DNA of 64,000 nucleotides from an uncultured Paracoccaceae bacterium (lineage in GTDB: Bacteria > Pseudomonadota > Alphaproteobacteria > Rhodobacterales > Rhodobacteraceae): the NCBI GenBank assembly GCA_943787785.1, contig CALSNT010000016.1, positions 1 through 64,000 on the forward strand, read 5' to 3'. Positions 17,584 to 25,141 of the stretch are shown one piece after another (the stretch's first letter is position 1; every line of letters starts with the position of its first letter). The position numbers and the translations under genes are program-made. Under the pieces are notes generated by a model that was not told the DNA's origin, searched no databases, and worked only from the letters and a program-made list of their open reading frames with translations.

Positions 17584-17892
17584 TTAGTGCACGCGGATCA
17601 TTTCCACGCCCAGCTTGTCATAGTTGACGGTGTAGAAGCCGTGCGCCCCAGTCTCGACTGCATCAGGATGGCTGCGCAGAACCTCTTGCGCCATGACACC
17701 CTGCCAGACTTCGGGCTGGCCATGGTATCGCCAAGTGTAGAGATTCAGGCCATTGGCGGCCATGCCGACGGCCGTGATGTCTGTCTTCAGGCGCGCGTCG
17801 CTGGGGGCAGCTTTCTTAGAAGCTGGAATTTGCGTGACTGCCGCTAGGCTGTCGCGGCGGATGACTGCTGGCTTTTCATACGGTTTCTTCAT
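17584..17892 (-). CDS. Leader-like N-terminus fused to an S74-type (endosialidase chaperone) tail-fibre domain
   Basis: The 102-residue product starts at 17892 after GAGG; an in-frame ATG at 17910 would add six residues. Residues 1-20 (MKKPYEKPAVIRRDSLAAVT) are the same leader-like element as in the two neighbouring small frames. Residues 31-102 (SDARLKTDITAVG, LYTWRYHGQP, GVMAQEVLRSHPDAV, GFYTVNYDKLG) match the intramolecular chaperone/S74 domain that ends phage tail fibres and some small stand-alone bacterial proteins. In that family Ser31 and Lys36 of SD-x-x-LK would form the self-cleaving Ser-Lys pair, with cleavage before the Ser. If this holds, the leader would be released from the domain. 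There are no phage genes nearby. The role is unknown. Confidence 0.75.
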   Translation of the reverse strand: MKKPYEKPAVIRRDSLAAVTQIPASKKAAPSDARLKTDITAVGMAANGLNLYTWRYHGQPEVWQGVMAQEVLRSHPDAVETGAHGFYTVNYDKLGVEMIRVH

Positions 17893-17986
17893 GGTGAACC
17901 TCGTTTGCATCAGTCCAATCGCAGGGATTTGTCACAACGCCGGCCCTGGAGAGTATCGCCCGGAGCCAGCGGAAGCGAAGACTCAG

Positions 17987-18096
17987 TTAGGAGCTAGAAG
18001 ATATTGTGATTTTACCGATGGAGATCGGACCATTGGTGACAGCCGTTAGGCTTTCGCGGCGAAGGATTGCGGGTTTTGCATAGGGTTTTTTTTGAT
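17987..18096 (-). pseudogene. Decayed third copy of the leader-peptide gene
   Basis: The minus strand encodes KKPYAKPAILRRESLTAVT, then NGPISIGKITISSSS and a TAA at 17987-17989. It is clearly a paralogue of the frame at 17446-17550. The expected start is lost: a GGAG with correct spacing precedes ATC (18096-18094) instead of ATG, and the following run of eight A is out of phase with the reading frame. A TTG at 18133 could open the frame for 48 codons, but its only SD-like GAG abuts it. Two independent lesions suggest decay, unless an unusual start is used. Confidence 0.55.
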
Positions 18097-18276
18097 GATC
18101 TGCTCCAATTTCTGCTGTGCAGAGGATAGTCAACTCGCTGACGATGTCGAGGAAATGTTAGCGATCCCTGATGCGGTGTCACAAATCGGCAATATGATGC
18201 CAGGGTCGGGCGTGCGGAAAGCTTGCGTGGACGAATGATTCCCAGGCTAAGTTGCATGAAACAGGAGAAGATTCTT

Positions 18277-19239
18277 ATGAGTTCAGCGGCTGTGCCAGTG
18301 TATGTGAGCGAAATTGATCTGGCAGGGTTGGGTCTGACACCGTCCCACATCGCCGACAGCATCGAGGATGCCCTGCGCGCGCAGGCGGTGGGCTCGCTTT
18401 GGACGGTGCCGAAATCGGCGTTGATGCCGGGGGATGGGCGCTATTTCATGACTACTTTGTCGGTCGGGGACGGGCCGGGGCTGTCGGTTGTGAAAGTCGC
18501 AATGGTCAGCCCTCGAAATCCGGAACGCGGATTGCCGGGGATCGAGGCGGCGATTCTTGTGCTGGACGCGGAAACCGGCGAGATGCGCGCCACGATGGGT
18601 GGCAAATGGATCACCGAGGTGCGCACGGCGGGGCTGAGTGCGGTGATGGCGCGGCGGTTGGCGAACCCGGCGTCGCGTGTGATTGCATTTGTTGGGTGCG
18701 GAGCGCAGGCACGCAGTCATCTTGAGGCGTTCGGTTCGATGTTCCCATTGGCCGAGGCGCGGCTGGTCGGGCGAGGGCAAGCTAATATCGACCGGCTGGT
18801 TGCGGCTTGTGAAGCGCAGAGTATCACCGCGCGGGTCTGCGGTCCAAAGGAGGCGATTGACGGCGCTGATCTGGTCGTGACTTCGATCACGCTGGACCAT
18901 GGTGTCTCGTCGTTTCTGGATGCGCGCTGGCTGAAGCCGGGTGCGTTTGCAGCGATCACCGATTTGGGGATTCCATGGGTAGATGACGGGATGGCGGCGC
19001 TTGATGCGGCCTTCGTCGATGACCGCGCGCAGGAGGCAGCGAGCGATACACCGATGCTTGATCCGGCGCTGGTGCGGGGCGATCTGGCAGATGTGGTGAA
19101 TGGCGCGGTCCCGGCGGCGTTCGATTCGGGCAGGCGGCAGGCGTTTTTGTTTCGCGGTGTTGCTATAGGCGATTTCGCGGTGGCCGCGCTGGCGTATGAG
19201 CGGGCTGTGGCGGCGGGTGTCGGGCAGCGTTTGGGGTGA
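18277..19239 (+). CDS. Ornithine cyclodeaminase / mu-crystallin family protein
   Basis: The 320-residue product has the family fold: an N-terminal lobe with MPGDGRYFMTTLSVGDGP, the conserved GKWITEVRTAGLSAVMARRLA, and a Rossmann segment FVGCGAQARSHLEAF for NAD(P)H. The C-terminus has GVAIGDFAVAALAYERAV. Members include ornithine cyclodeaminase, alanine dehydrogenase and ketimine reductases, and the substrate cannot be fixed here. The start at 18277 is chosen because ACAGGAGAAG lies seven bases upstream; earlier in-frame starts exist. The gene is divergent from the leader-peptide cluster and convergent with trpE. Confidence 0.88.
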   Translation: MSSAAVPVYVSEIDLAGLGLTPSHIADSIEDALRAQAVGSLWTVPKSALMPGDGRYFMTTLSVGDGPGLSVVKVAMVSPRNPERGLPGIEAAILVLDAETGEMRATMGGKWITEVRTAGLSAVMARRLANPASRVIAFVGCGAQARSHLEAFGSMFPLAEARLVGRGQANIDRLVAACEAQSITARVCGPKEAIDGADLVVTSITLDHGVSSFLDARWLKPGAFAAITDLGIPWVDDGMAALDAAFVDDRAQEAASDTPMLDPALVRGDLADVVNGAVPAAFDSGRRQAFLFRGVAIGDFAVAALAYERAVAAGVGQRLG

Positions 19240-19376
19240 GGGTGCTCGCCTTCAGAGTTTGAGGTATCTTGAGCCGGTATAAGGACGGGTGACGCGCAGC
19301 GACGACTCGCGCGAAGTCGCCATGCACGAAAGGGCGTGATTTCTTGTCGGGCTAGTCTTGAACCGACCTCAGTCTC

Positions 19377-20888
19377 TCAGACGTTCCGTCCGCGCACAAA
19401 CCGTCCGGCCTCTGCTGCCGCACGCCGGATCGCCTGGCTTTTATTGACGGTTTCCTGAAATTCCGCCTCCGGGTCGCTGTCCCAGACCACGCCGCCACCG
19501 GCCTGGATGTAGAGCGTTTCGTCCTGCACCACGGCCGTCCTGAGCGCGATACACATGTCCATATCGCCGCCCGCCGAGAAATAACCGACGCCGCCGCCGT
19601 AGACGCCGCGTTTTTCGGGCTCCAACTCGTCGATGATCTGCATTGCCCGAACCTTCGGCGCACCGGAGACTGTGCCTGCGGGCAATCCGGCGAGCAGGGC
19701 GCTTAGGGCATCGTGGTCGTCGCTGAGCTCACCCACCACATTGGAAACGATGTGCATGACGTGGGAATAGCGCTCGACGATGAATTCCTCGGTCGGGCGC
19801 ACCGTGCCGATCTTGGCGACCCGGCCGACGTCGTTGCGCCCCAGATCGAGCAGCATCAGGTGTTCGGCTAGTTCTTTTTCGTCGGCCAGAAGGTCGGCCT
19901 CCAGCGCGCGATCCTCGTCCGGGGTTGCCCCTCGTGGACGGGTGCCTGCGATGGGACGGATGGTGACTTCGCCGTCCATCGTGCGGACCAGAATCTCCGG
20001 GCTGGCGCCGATGACCTGAAAGCTGCCAAAATTGAAGTAGAACATGAAGGGTGAAGGATTAGTCCGCCTTAGCGAACGATAAAGTGCGAAGGGCGGCAGT
20101 TTGAAGTCTTGTGCCCAGCGTTGCGAGGGGACCACCTGAAAGATGTCTCCGGCGCGGATGTAGTCGCGGGCTTTGTCTACGGCAGCGAGGTAGTCGGCGT
20201 GGGCGAAGTTCGAGACCGGCTCGGCCACGTCCCCGGCCTGACCCAGATCGCGGGTTTCACCGGTTGCGGCGCGTTCAAGGTCGCGCACCGCGTCCATCAC
20301 CCGTTCAGCAGCCTGCGCATAGGCGGCGCGGGCGTTGAGGCCGCTGGAGGCCCATGCCGGGGCGACGACGATGACCTCTCCCTTGACGCCATCCAGCACC
20401 GCGATGACCGAGGGGCGCAGCATGACTGCGTCGGGTAGGCCAAGTGGGTCGGGGTTCACGTTCGGGAGGTGTTCGACCAGACGGATCATGTCGTACCCGA
20501 GATATCCGAACAGCCCCGCGGAGGCCGGAGGCAGACCTTCGGGGATGTCGATGCGACTTTCGGCGATCAAAGCCCGCAGGGCACTAAGTGGATCACCGTC
20601 GCAATCGGCCCACTCGTCCCGTTCGAACCGGGCCTGGCGGTTGATTCTGGACGTAGCGCCGCGGCATTCCCAGACCAGATCGGGCTTCATGCCGATGATC
20701 GAATAGCGCCCGCGCACCTCGCCACCGGTGACGCTTTCCAGAATGAAGCTGTCGGTGCGCGCCTCGGCCAGTTTCAGCATCAGGCTGACGGGTGTGTCCA
20801 AGTCAGCCGCAAGACGCGTCCAGACCAGCTGGTTCGTGCCGGACTTCCACGCGGCCTCGAAATCCTCAAAACTGGGGGTCAGGGCCAT
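19377..20888 (-). CDS. trpE: Anthranilate synthase component I
   Basis: TrpE makes anthranilate from chorismate with ammonia delivered by TrpG, the first step to tryptophan. The 503-residue product has an N-terminal regulatory segment with the LLES-like tryptophan site (DSFILESVTGGEVRGRYSIIG). The chorismate-binding half has PFMFYFNFGSFQVIGASPE, IRPIAGTRPRGATPDED, HLMLLDLGRNDVGRVA and GAPKVRAMQIIDELEP. No trpG, trpD or trpC follows on this side; the next gene is convergent. It starts six bases after the corrected end of ppiD, the usual order in Rhodobacterales. Confidence 0.96.
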   Translation of the reverse strand: MALTPSFEDFEAAWKSGTNQLVWTRLAADLDTPVSLMLKLAEARTDSFILESVTGGEVRGRYSIIGMKPDLVWECRGATSRINRQARFERDEWADCDGDPLSALRALIAESRIDIPEGLPPASAGLFGYLGYDMIRLVEHLPNVNPDPLGLPDAVMLRPSVIAVLDGVKGEVIVVAPAWASSGLNARAAYAQAAERVMDAVRDLERAATGETRDLGQAGDVAEPVSNFAHADYLAAVDKARDYIRAGDIFQVVPSQRWAQDFKLPPFALYRSLRRTNPSPFMFYFNFGSFQVIGASPEILVRTMDGEVTIRPIAGTRPRGATPDEDRALEADLLADEKELAEHLMLLDLGRNDVGRVAKIGTVRPTEEFIVERYSHVMHIVSNVVGELSDDHDALSALLAGLPAGTVSGAPKVRAMQIIDELEPEKRGVYGGGVGYFSAGGDMDMCIALRTAVVQDETLYIQAGGGVVWDSDPEAEFQETVNKSQAIRRAAAEAGRFVRGRNV

Positions 20889-20894
20889 CGGCGG

Positions 20895-22803
20895 TCAGGG
20901 GAACTGCGCGTGAACGGCGCTGATCGCAGGCTGGTTGATGGTGATCCCGGCCTGATTCTGCACCGAGTTGGTGAAGGCTGTCAGCATATCAAGCGCAATA
21001 CTCTCGGCAGTCTGCTGTGCAAAACCGTCCTTCAGGGCCGCAGATTCTTCGTCTTCGGCCGCTGGTTCGTTGATTGCGTCCAGCCGTACCGCGATGACGG
21101 TTCCGTCTGCGCCGGCAATGCCAGTGACGTCTCCGACAGCTTCTCATTCCGAATACGGTCTCGACCAGGGACGTGCCGCCGCCCTCGATGAAGCCATCAC
21201 GAAGCACGTCGATTTCGGTATTGGCCGACGCGCCAAATGGGCCTGCGCCCTCGGCCAGTTCCTCGGCTCCGTCGCTGCCGACGCGGTTGATCGTGGGCAG
21301 GTCGTCTGCCGGAGCCTCGTCCGTCAGGTTGGCGATCTGGTCCAGCAGGCGCTTTTCGGTTTCAGCCTGATCCCAATCCTGGATGACTTGCGCCTGAACC
21401 TCGTCCAGCGGGCGCAGCGCCGGGGCGACGAGCTCGTCCAGCCGCAGGGCGAACAGGCTGCCGTCCGCGGATTGAATGACTTCCGGGAAGTCACCGTCCT
21501 GAACCGCGGCCGCGGCTTCGCGGAATTCGGCGAAGGCGGCGATGCCGTCGCTTGCATCGGGGGTCCAGTCCAGCGTCGACAGCTCCATCTGAGCCTCTTC
21601 GGCCAGCTCCTCCAGCGTCGCCCCTCCGGCCAGCAGATCGTCGATCGGGTCAATCTCGTCCTCGATCTGGCGGCGCGCGGTGTCGATTGCGAATTCGTCC
21701 AGCAGATCCTGGCGGACGTCCTGGAAGGTGGTCTCCTGCGCGGTCAGAATCGCGTTCACGCGAAACAGTGCCGGGCCAAGGTCGGTCTCAACCGGCCCCG
21801 CGACACCGGGCTCGGTGAGGGCGAAGACAGCCTCGCCAGCGCCGCCGAGTTCATCCAGTGACGGATCGCCAAAGTCGACGTCGTCCAGTTCCAACTCCCG
21901 TTCGGCGACCAGATCTTCGAAATCCACCTCGCCAGCGTCCAGCCGGGCACGGGCGGCGTCGGCGGCGGCTTGATCGGGATAGATCAGGCGTTCGACCAGA
22001 CGACGTTCGGGTCGGACGTATTCCTCGATCCGCTCGTCGTACATGGCGCGTAGGGCGTCTTCGTCAGGCGTGATTGTGTCGACCAGCATGTCGGGGGACA
22101 GCCAGACATAAGTCAGTTTCTTGGTTTCCGGTACAGTGTAATTGTCGGGGTTCGCTTCGTAATATGCTTGGAGGTCCGCATCGCTCGGCTCGGGCACCGG
22201 GTCGTTCAGATCGCCTGCACCCAGTTGTGCCCAGGTGAAATCGCGGCGCTCTCGTGCATAGGCAAACAGGGTGTCGGTGAATGCTGCCGGGGTTTCCGCG
22301 CCGCTGAGAACGGCGCCCTGCAGGATTGTGCGGGCACTTTCGGCGCGGATGATGTCTTCGAACTCACCAATGCTGGAGCCGTTCTGACGCAGCCGCGCTT
22401 TGTACGTAGAGCGATCAAACGATCCGTCAAGGCCCTGAAATCCGGGGATTTCGCGAATGCGTTGCCCAACTTCTTCGTCGCCCACGGACAGGCCAATGCT
22501 TGCAGTTTCGTTGTCCAGCGCGGCGTCCGCGACGAGGCTCTGCAACACCCGGCGGTCAATTCCGAAGGCCTGCGCTTGGGCCAGTGGGAACACCTGGCCG
22601 GTTTGCGACTGCAAGGCGTTCAATTCGTTCTGCAGCGCGCGGGCATAGTCGTTGACGCCGATCTCGGTGTCGCCGACCGAGCCGACTGATTGCGTGGAGC
22701 CACCGAAGTTCGTCGCGCCAAATCCGGCAAGGCCGACGACGAGCAACAAGAGGATGATCCAGACGATGAAATTGCTCGCCTTTTTGCCGGCCGATTTTGC
22801 CAT
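20895..22803 (-). CDS. ppiD: PpiD-like periplasmic folding factor (SurA_N / PPIC), with a C-terminal frameshift
   Basis: PpiD is an inner-membrane-anchored parvulin-type chaperone near the Sec translocon. The product begins with a membrane anchor (FIVWIILLLLVVGLAGFG, about residues 12-29), then a SurA-like N-domain (SVGDTEIGVNDYARALQNEL) and PPIC-type repeats. At 21144, after GTSLVETVFGM, the frame breaks into basic nonsense ending at 20989. The proper C-terminus (EAVGDVTGIAGADGTVIAVR, on to a TGA at 20895-20897) is present in another frame. One extra base or two missing bases explain it. Corrected length is about 636 residues. It is cotranscribed with trpE. Error or natural truncation cannot be told apart here. 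Confidence 0.85.
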
Positions 22804-23082
22804 GGTTTCGGTGCCTTCTGCGGTGTATCTGACGCGTTTCTGACGCGGCTATCTAAGGCAGCGTGGGGAGCGGGGCAAGGGAGCGTGGAGTGGGTGAGTG
22901 AGCGTGGTTGGAAATCGTCGGAAATAGGGGGTGGTTGAGGCCGAGCGCACGTCAGGCCAGTGGCTTTCTGCGGGCAGGCGCCTACCGGGCGCCCTTCGGG
23001 CTTGATGCCGGAATAAGAGGCGCTCAATCTAAATGCCCGCTCGCGGTCATCAGAATCTGCAATAGCGACGACACATCGGATG

Positions 23083-24261
23083 CTATTCCACAGCGCCTGC
23101 CAGTCGATCCACCAACTGCTCAATCCCGGCGCGGTCCACATTGGCAAACGCGATGCGCATTTCGCGGCCACCCGCCGGGTCGTCCGCGGGGCGGAACATC
23201 GTGCCGGGCAGGGCGAGGACCCCAATGTCGCGCACCAGACGTTGCGCCAATGCATCCGAGCGTTCGTTGAAGGGATGTTCGGCATAGGCGAAATACGCAC
23301 CGCAGCCCAAAAGACGCCAACCTGTCAATCGGGGGAAATGCTCCTCAATCGCCGCGCGCCGGTCGAGGATCTCTGCGCGTTCTCCGGCCAGCCATTGCGC
23401 CAGATTGCGCATCCCCCAAAGTGCGGCGCGCTGGCCCAGTTGCGGTGGGCAGATTGCCACCGTGTCCAGGAATTTTTCCACCTGCGCCAGTCGCGCGGGC
23501 GAGGCAACCATCGCTCCGACCCGGTGGCCGGTCAGACGGTAGGCTTTGGAAAACGAATACAGCTGGATCAGCGTGTCGTCCCAGTCGGGGTCGGCGAACA
23601 GATGGTGCGGCGCGCCGCTGCGGCTGTCAAAATCGCGGTATGTTTCATCCACGATAAGTGCGAGGCCACGCGACCGTGCCAAATCGCGGAAGGCGTCCAG
23701 GGTCTCGGCGGGGTATTCTGCGCCGGTCGGGTTGTTCGGCGTCACCAAAACAATTGCGCGGGTCCGCTCGTTAATCAGCGAGGCCGCGACGTCGGCTTCG
23801 GGGATCATGCCGGTGCCACATTGCAGAGGAACCGCTCGCACCCCCGCCATGTCGCACCACATCTTATGATTGAAGTACCACGGGGTTGGCAGGATGATCT
23901 CATCCCCTGCACCGGCAATGGTCGCCAGCGTGGCGCAAAACGCCTGATTGCAGCCGGACGTGATGGCGACATTGCCGGGGGTGAGGTCGCCGCCATAAGC
24001 AGCCGACCATTGGCTTGCAACTTCGGCGCGCAGATCGGGCAGGCCGAGGACCGGGCCGTACAGGTGTGCGGACGCATCGTTAAGGATCGCCTCGGACATT
24101 GCGATGCGCATCTGTTCCGGAGGCGGGTCCATGGGGGCGGCCTGAGAGACGTTCAGCAAGGGCCGATCAGGCGGAAACGATACGCCGTCCAGCCAGCGGC
24201 GCGCCTCCATCACTGGGGGTGGCTCGGTGGCGGACATGGCGGGCGCGAGAGGGTGTATCAT
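23083..24261 (-). CDS. PLP-dependent aminotransferase, class I/II
   Basis: The 392-residue product shows the fold type I sequence pattern: ITSGCNQAFCATLA near the phosphate-binding part, VTPNNPTGAEYP, ALIVDETYRDF (aspartate binding the pyridine ring), the Schiff-base lysine in YSFSKAYRLTGHRVG, and a C-terminal arginine block (EMRIAFANVDRAGI). Substrates of this branch include aspartate, alanine and aromatic amino acids; none can be chosen. The start at 24261 (MIHPLAPAMSATEPPP) is tentative because no good ribosome-binding site is seen; 24237 is the main alternative. The gene is 279 bp downstream of ppiD's start, on the same strand. Confidence 0.87.
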   Translation of the reverse strand: MIHPLAPAMSATEPPPVMEARRWLDGVSFPPDRPLLNVSQAAPMDPPPEQMRIAMSEAILNDASAHLYGPVLGLPDLRAEVASQWSAAYGGDLTPGNVAITSGCNQAFCATLATIAGAGDEIILPTPWYFNHKMWCDMAGVRAVPLQCGTGMIPEADVAASLINERTRAIVLVTPNNPTGAEYPAETLDAFRDLARSRGLALIVDETYRDFDSRSGAPHHLFADPDWDDTLIQLYSFSKAYRLTGHRVGAMVASPARLAQVEKFLDTVAICPPQLGQRAALWGMRNLAQWLAGERAEILDRRAAIEEHFPRLTGWRLLGCGAYFAYAEHPFNERSDALAQRLVRDIGVLALPGTMFRPADDPAGGREMRIAFANVDRAGIEQLVDRLAGAVE

Positions 24262-24577
24262 GGGGGCTGAGACTAGTTGAAATTGTGGGCATGTCGATTG
24301 CGAAATTTGGTCGACGCGGGTAGCGAAACGTTGGGTCCGGTTGGGGCGGGTCGAGCAGTGCGATGGCGACGGCAAAGGGCGGTTATTAGCCCGGAGCGGG
24401 CATTCCTACGATTTGGGCACAAGCCGGGCGGGTGCCTGTCCGCACGTCGCACCATGGGGGCGCCGACTCGAAGTAGATCTGCACGCCTTTGGCGTGACGC
24501 GCACTTGCACGGTTAGTCCAAGACCTGGACGAACCAGCGAGCCCCACCGGAACCTGTTCAATTGAACCACAGCTTGG
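24262..24577. other. Intergenic stretch, nothing recognised
   Basis: This 316-bp gap separates the aminotransferase start from the end of soxG on the same strand. Short open frames here lack ribosome-binding sites and family features. It should hold the aminotransferase promoter and the soxG transcript end, but no clear hairpin with a T-run was found. Confidence 0.45.
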
Positions 24578-25141
24578 TTACCCCACATTCTGCAGCGACA
24601 CTTCAATCGCGTGCAGGAAGGAGTTCGCTGACGAACTGGCCGACATCAGGGTGAACGTGTCACCGCCTTCGGCCAGTACGATTGCCCCAAGATGCTCCAT
24701 CACCGTGCGGGCGAAGGCCCCGGCGGGCAGGGCGTCGGGGTGTAGGTCTACCGGACAGATACGTTCCAGCGCGGGGCGGGCCTGCGGTCCGGACAGCCGC
24801 AAGGTCACCCAGGTTTCTGACTGATCGGTGACGTAGCCTGCCCCTTTCAGTGCCTTGGCGGCATCGCCTGCCGGATCGGCCAATGCGGGACCGGTCAGCA
24901 GGAAACTGTCCGGCCCGGTGCAGAACATACGGTGGCCGTCATCGGCCTCAACCGTTTTACCCGGAGTGGGCAACGCGCAGCCCCAAGCGGATTGCACGGC
25001 CTTCGCAAGCGCCTCGCGCCCGCCCAGCGGCTGGGCGATCGAGGTGATCGACACGTCCGTGGCCTCGGTCAGCGTGGTGCCGTTGAAATCGCGGGAATAG
25101 CCGCCGAGGAACGGCTTTGCGGTTAGGGTGAACTCAGGCAC
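24578..25141 (-). CDS. soxG: Sarcosine oxidase gamma subunit
   Basis: SoxG is the gamma chain of tetrameric sarcosine oxidase, which converts sarcosine to glycine and passes the methyl carbon to tetrahydrofolate. The 187-residue product (FTLTAKPFLGGYSRDFNG, TSIAQPLGGREAL, DSFLLTGPAL, RICPVDLHPDALPAGAFART) matches the family. The start is taken as GTG at 25141 because GGGGAG lies just upstream and the codon overlaps the soxA stop, as expected for coupled genes. An ATG at 25156 is an alternative. It is the last gene of soxBDAG. Confidence 0.88.
   Translation of the reverse strand: MPEFTLTAKPFLGGYSRDFNGTTLTEATDVSITSIAQPLGGREALAKAVQSAWGCALPTPGKTVEADDGHRMFCTGPDSFLLTGPALADPAGDAAKALKGAGYVTDQSETWVTLRLSGPQARPALERICPVDLHPDALPAGAFARTVMEHLGAIVLAEGGDTFTLMSASSSANSFLHAIEVSLQNVG

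Noticed and set aside
17446-17892. Canonical lasso peptide precursors
   Set aside because: The leaders fit, but the tails have no Asp or Glu at positions 7-9 for the isopeptide ring, and no cyclase or protease genes are present, so a lasso product is not claimed.
17584-17892. Prophage remnant indicated by the S74 tail-fibre domain
   Set aside because: There is no phage gene, integrase or attachment site nearby, and small stand-alone S74 proteins exist in bacteria.
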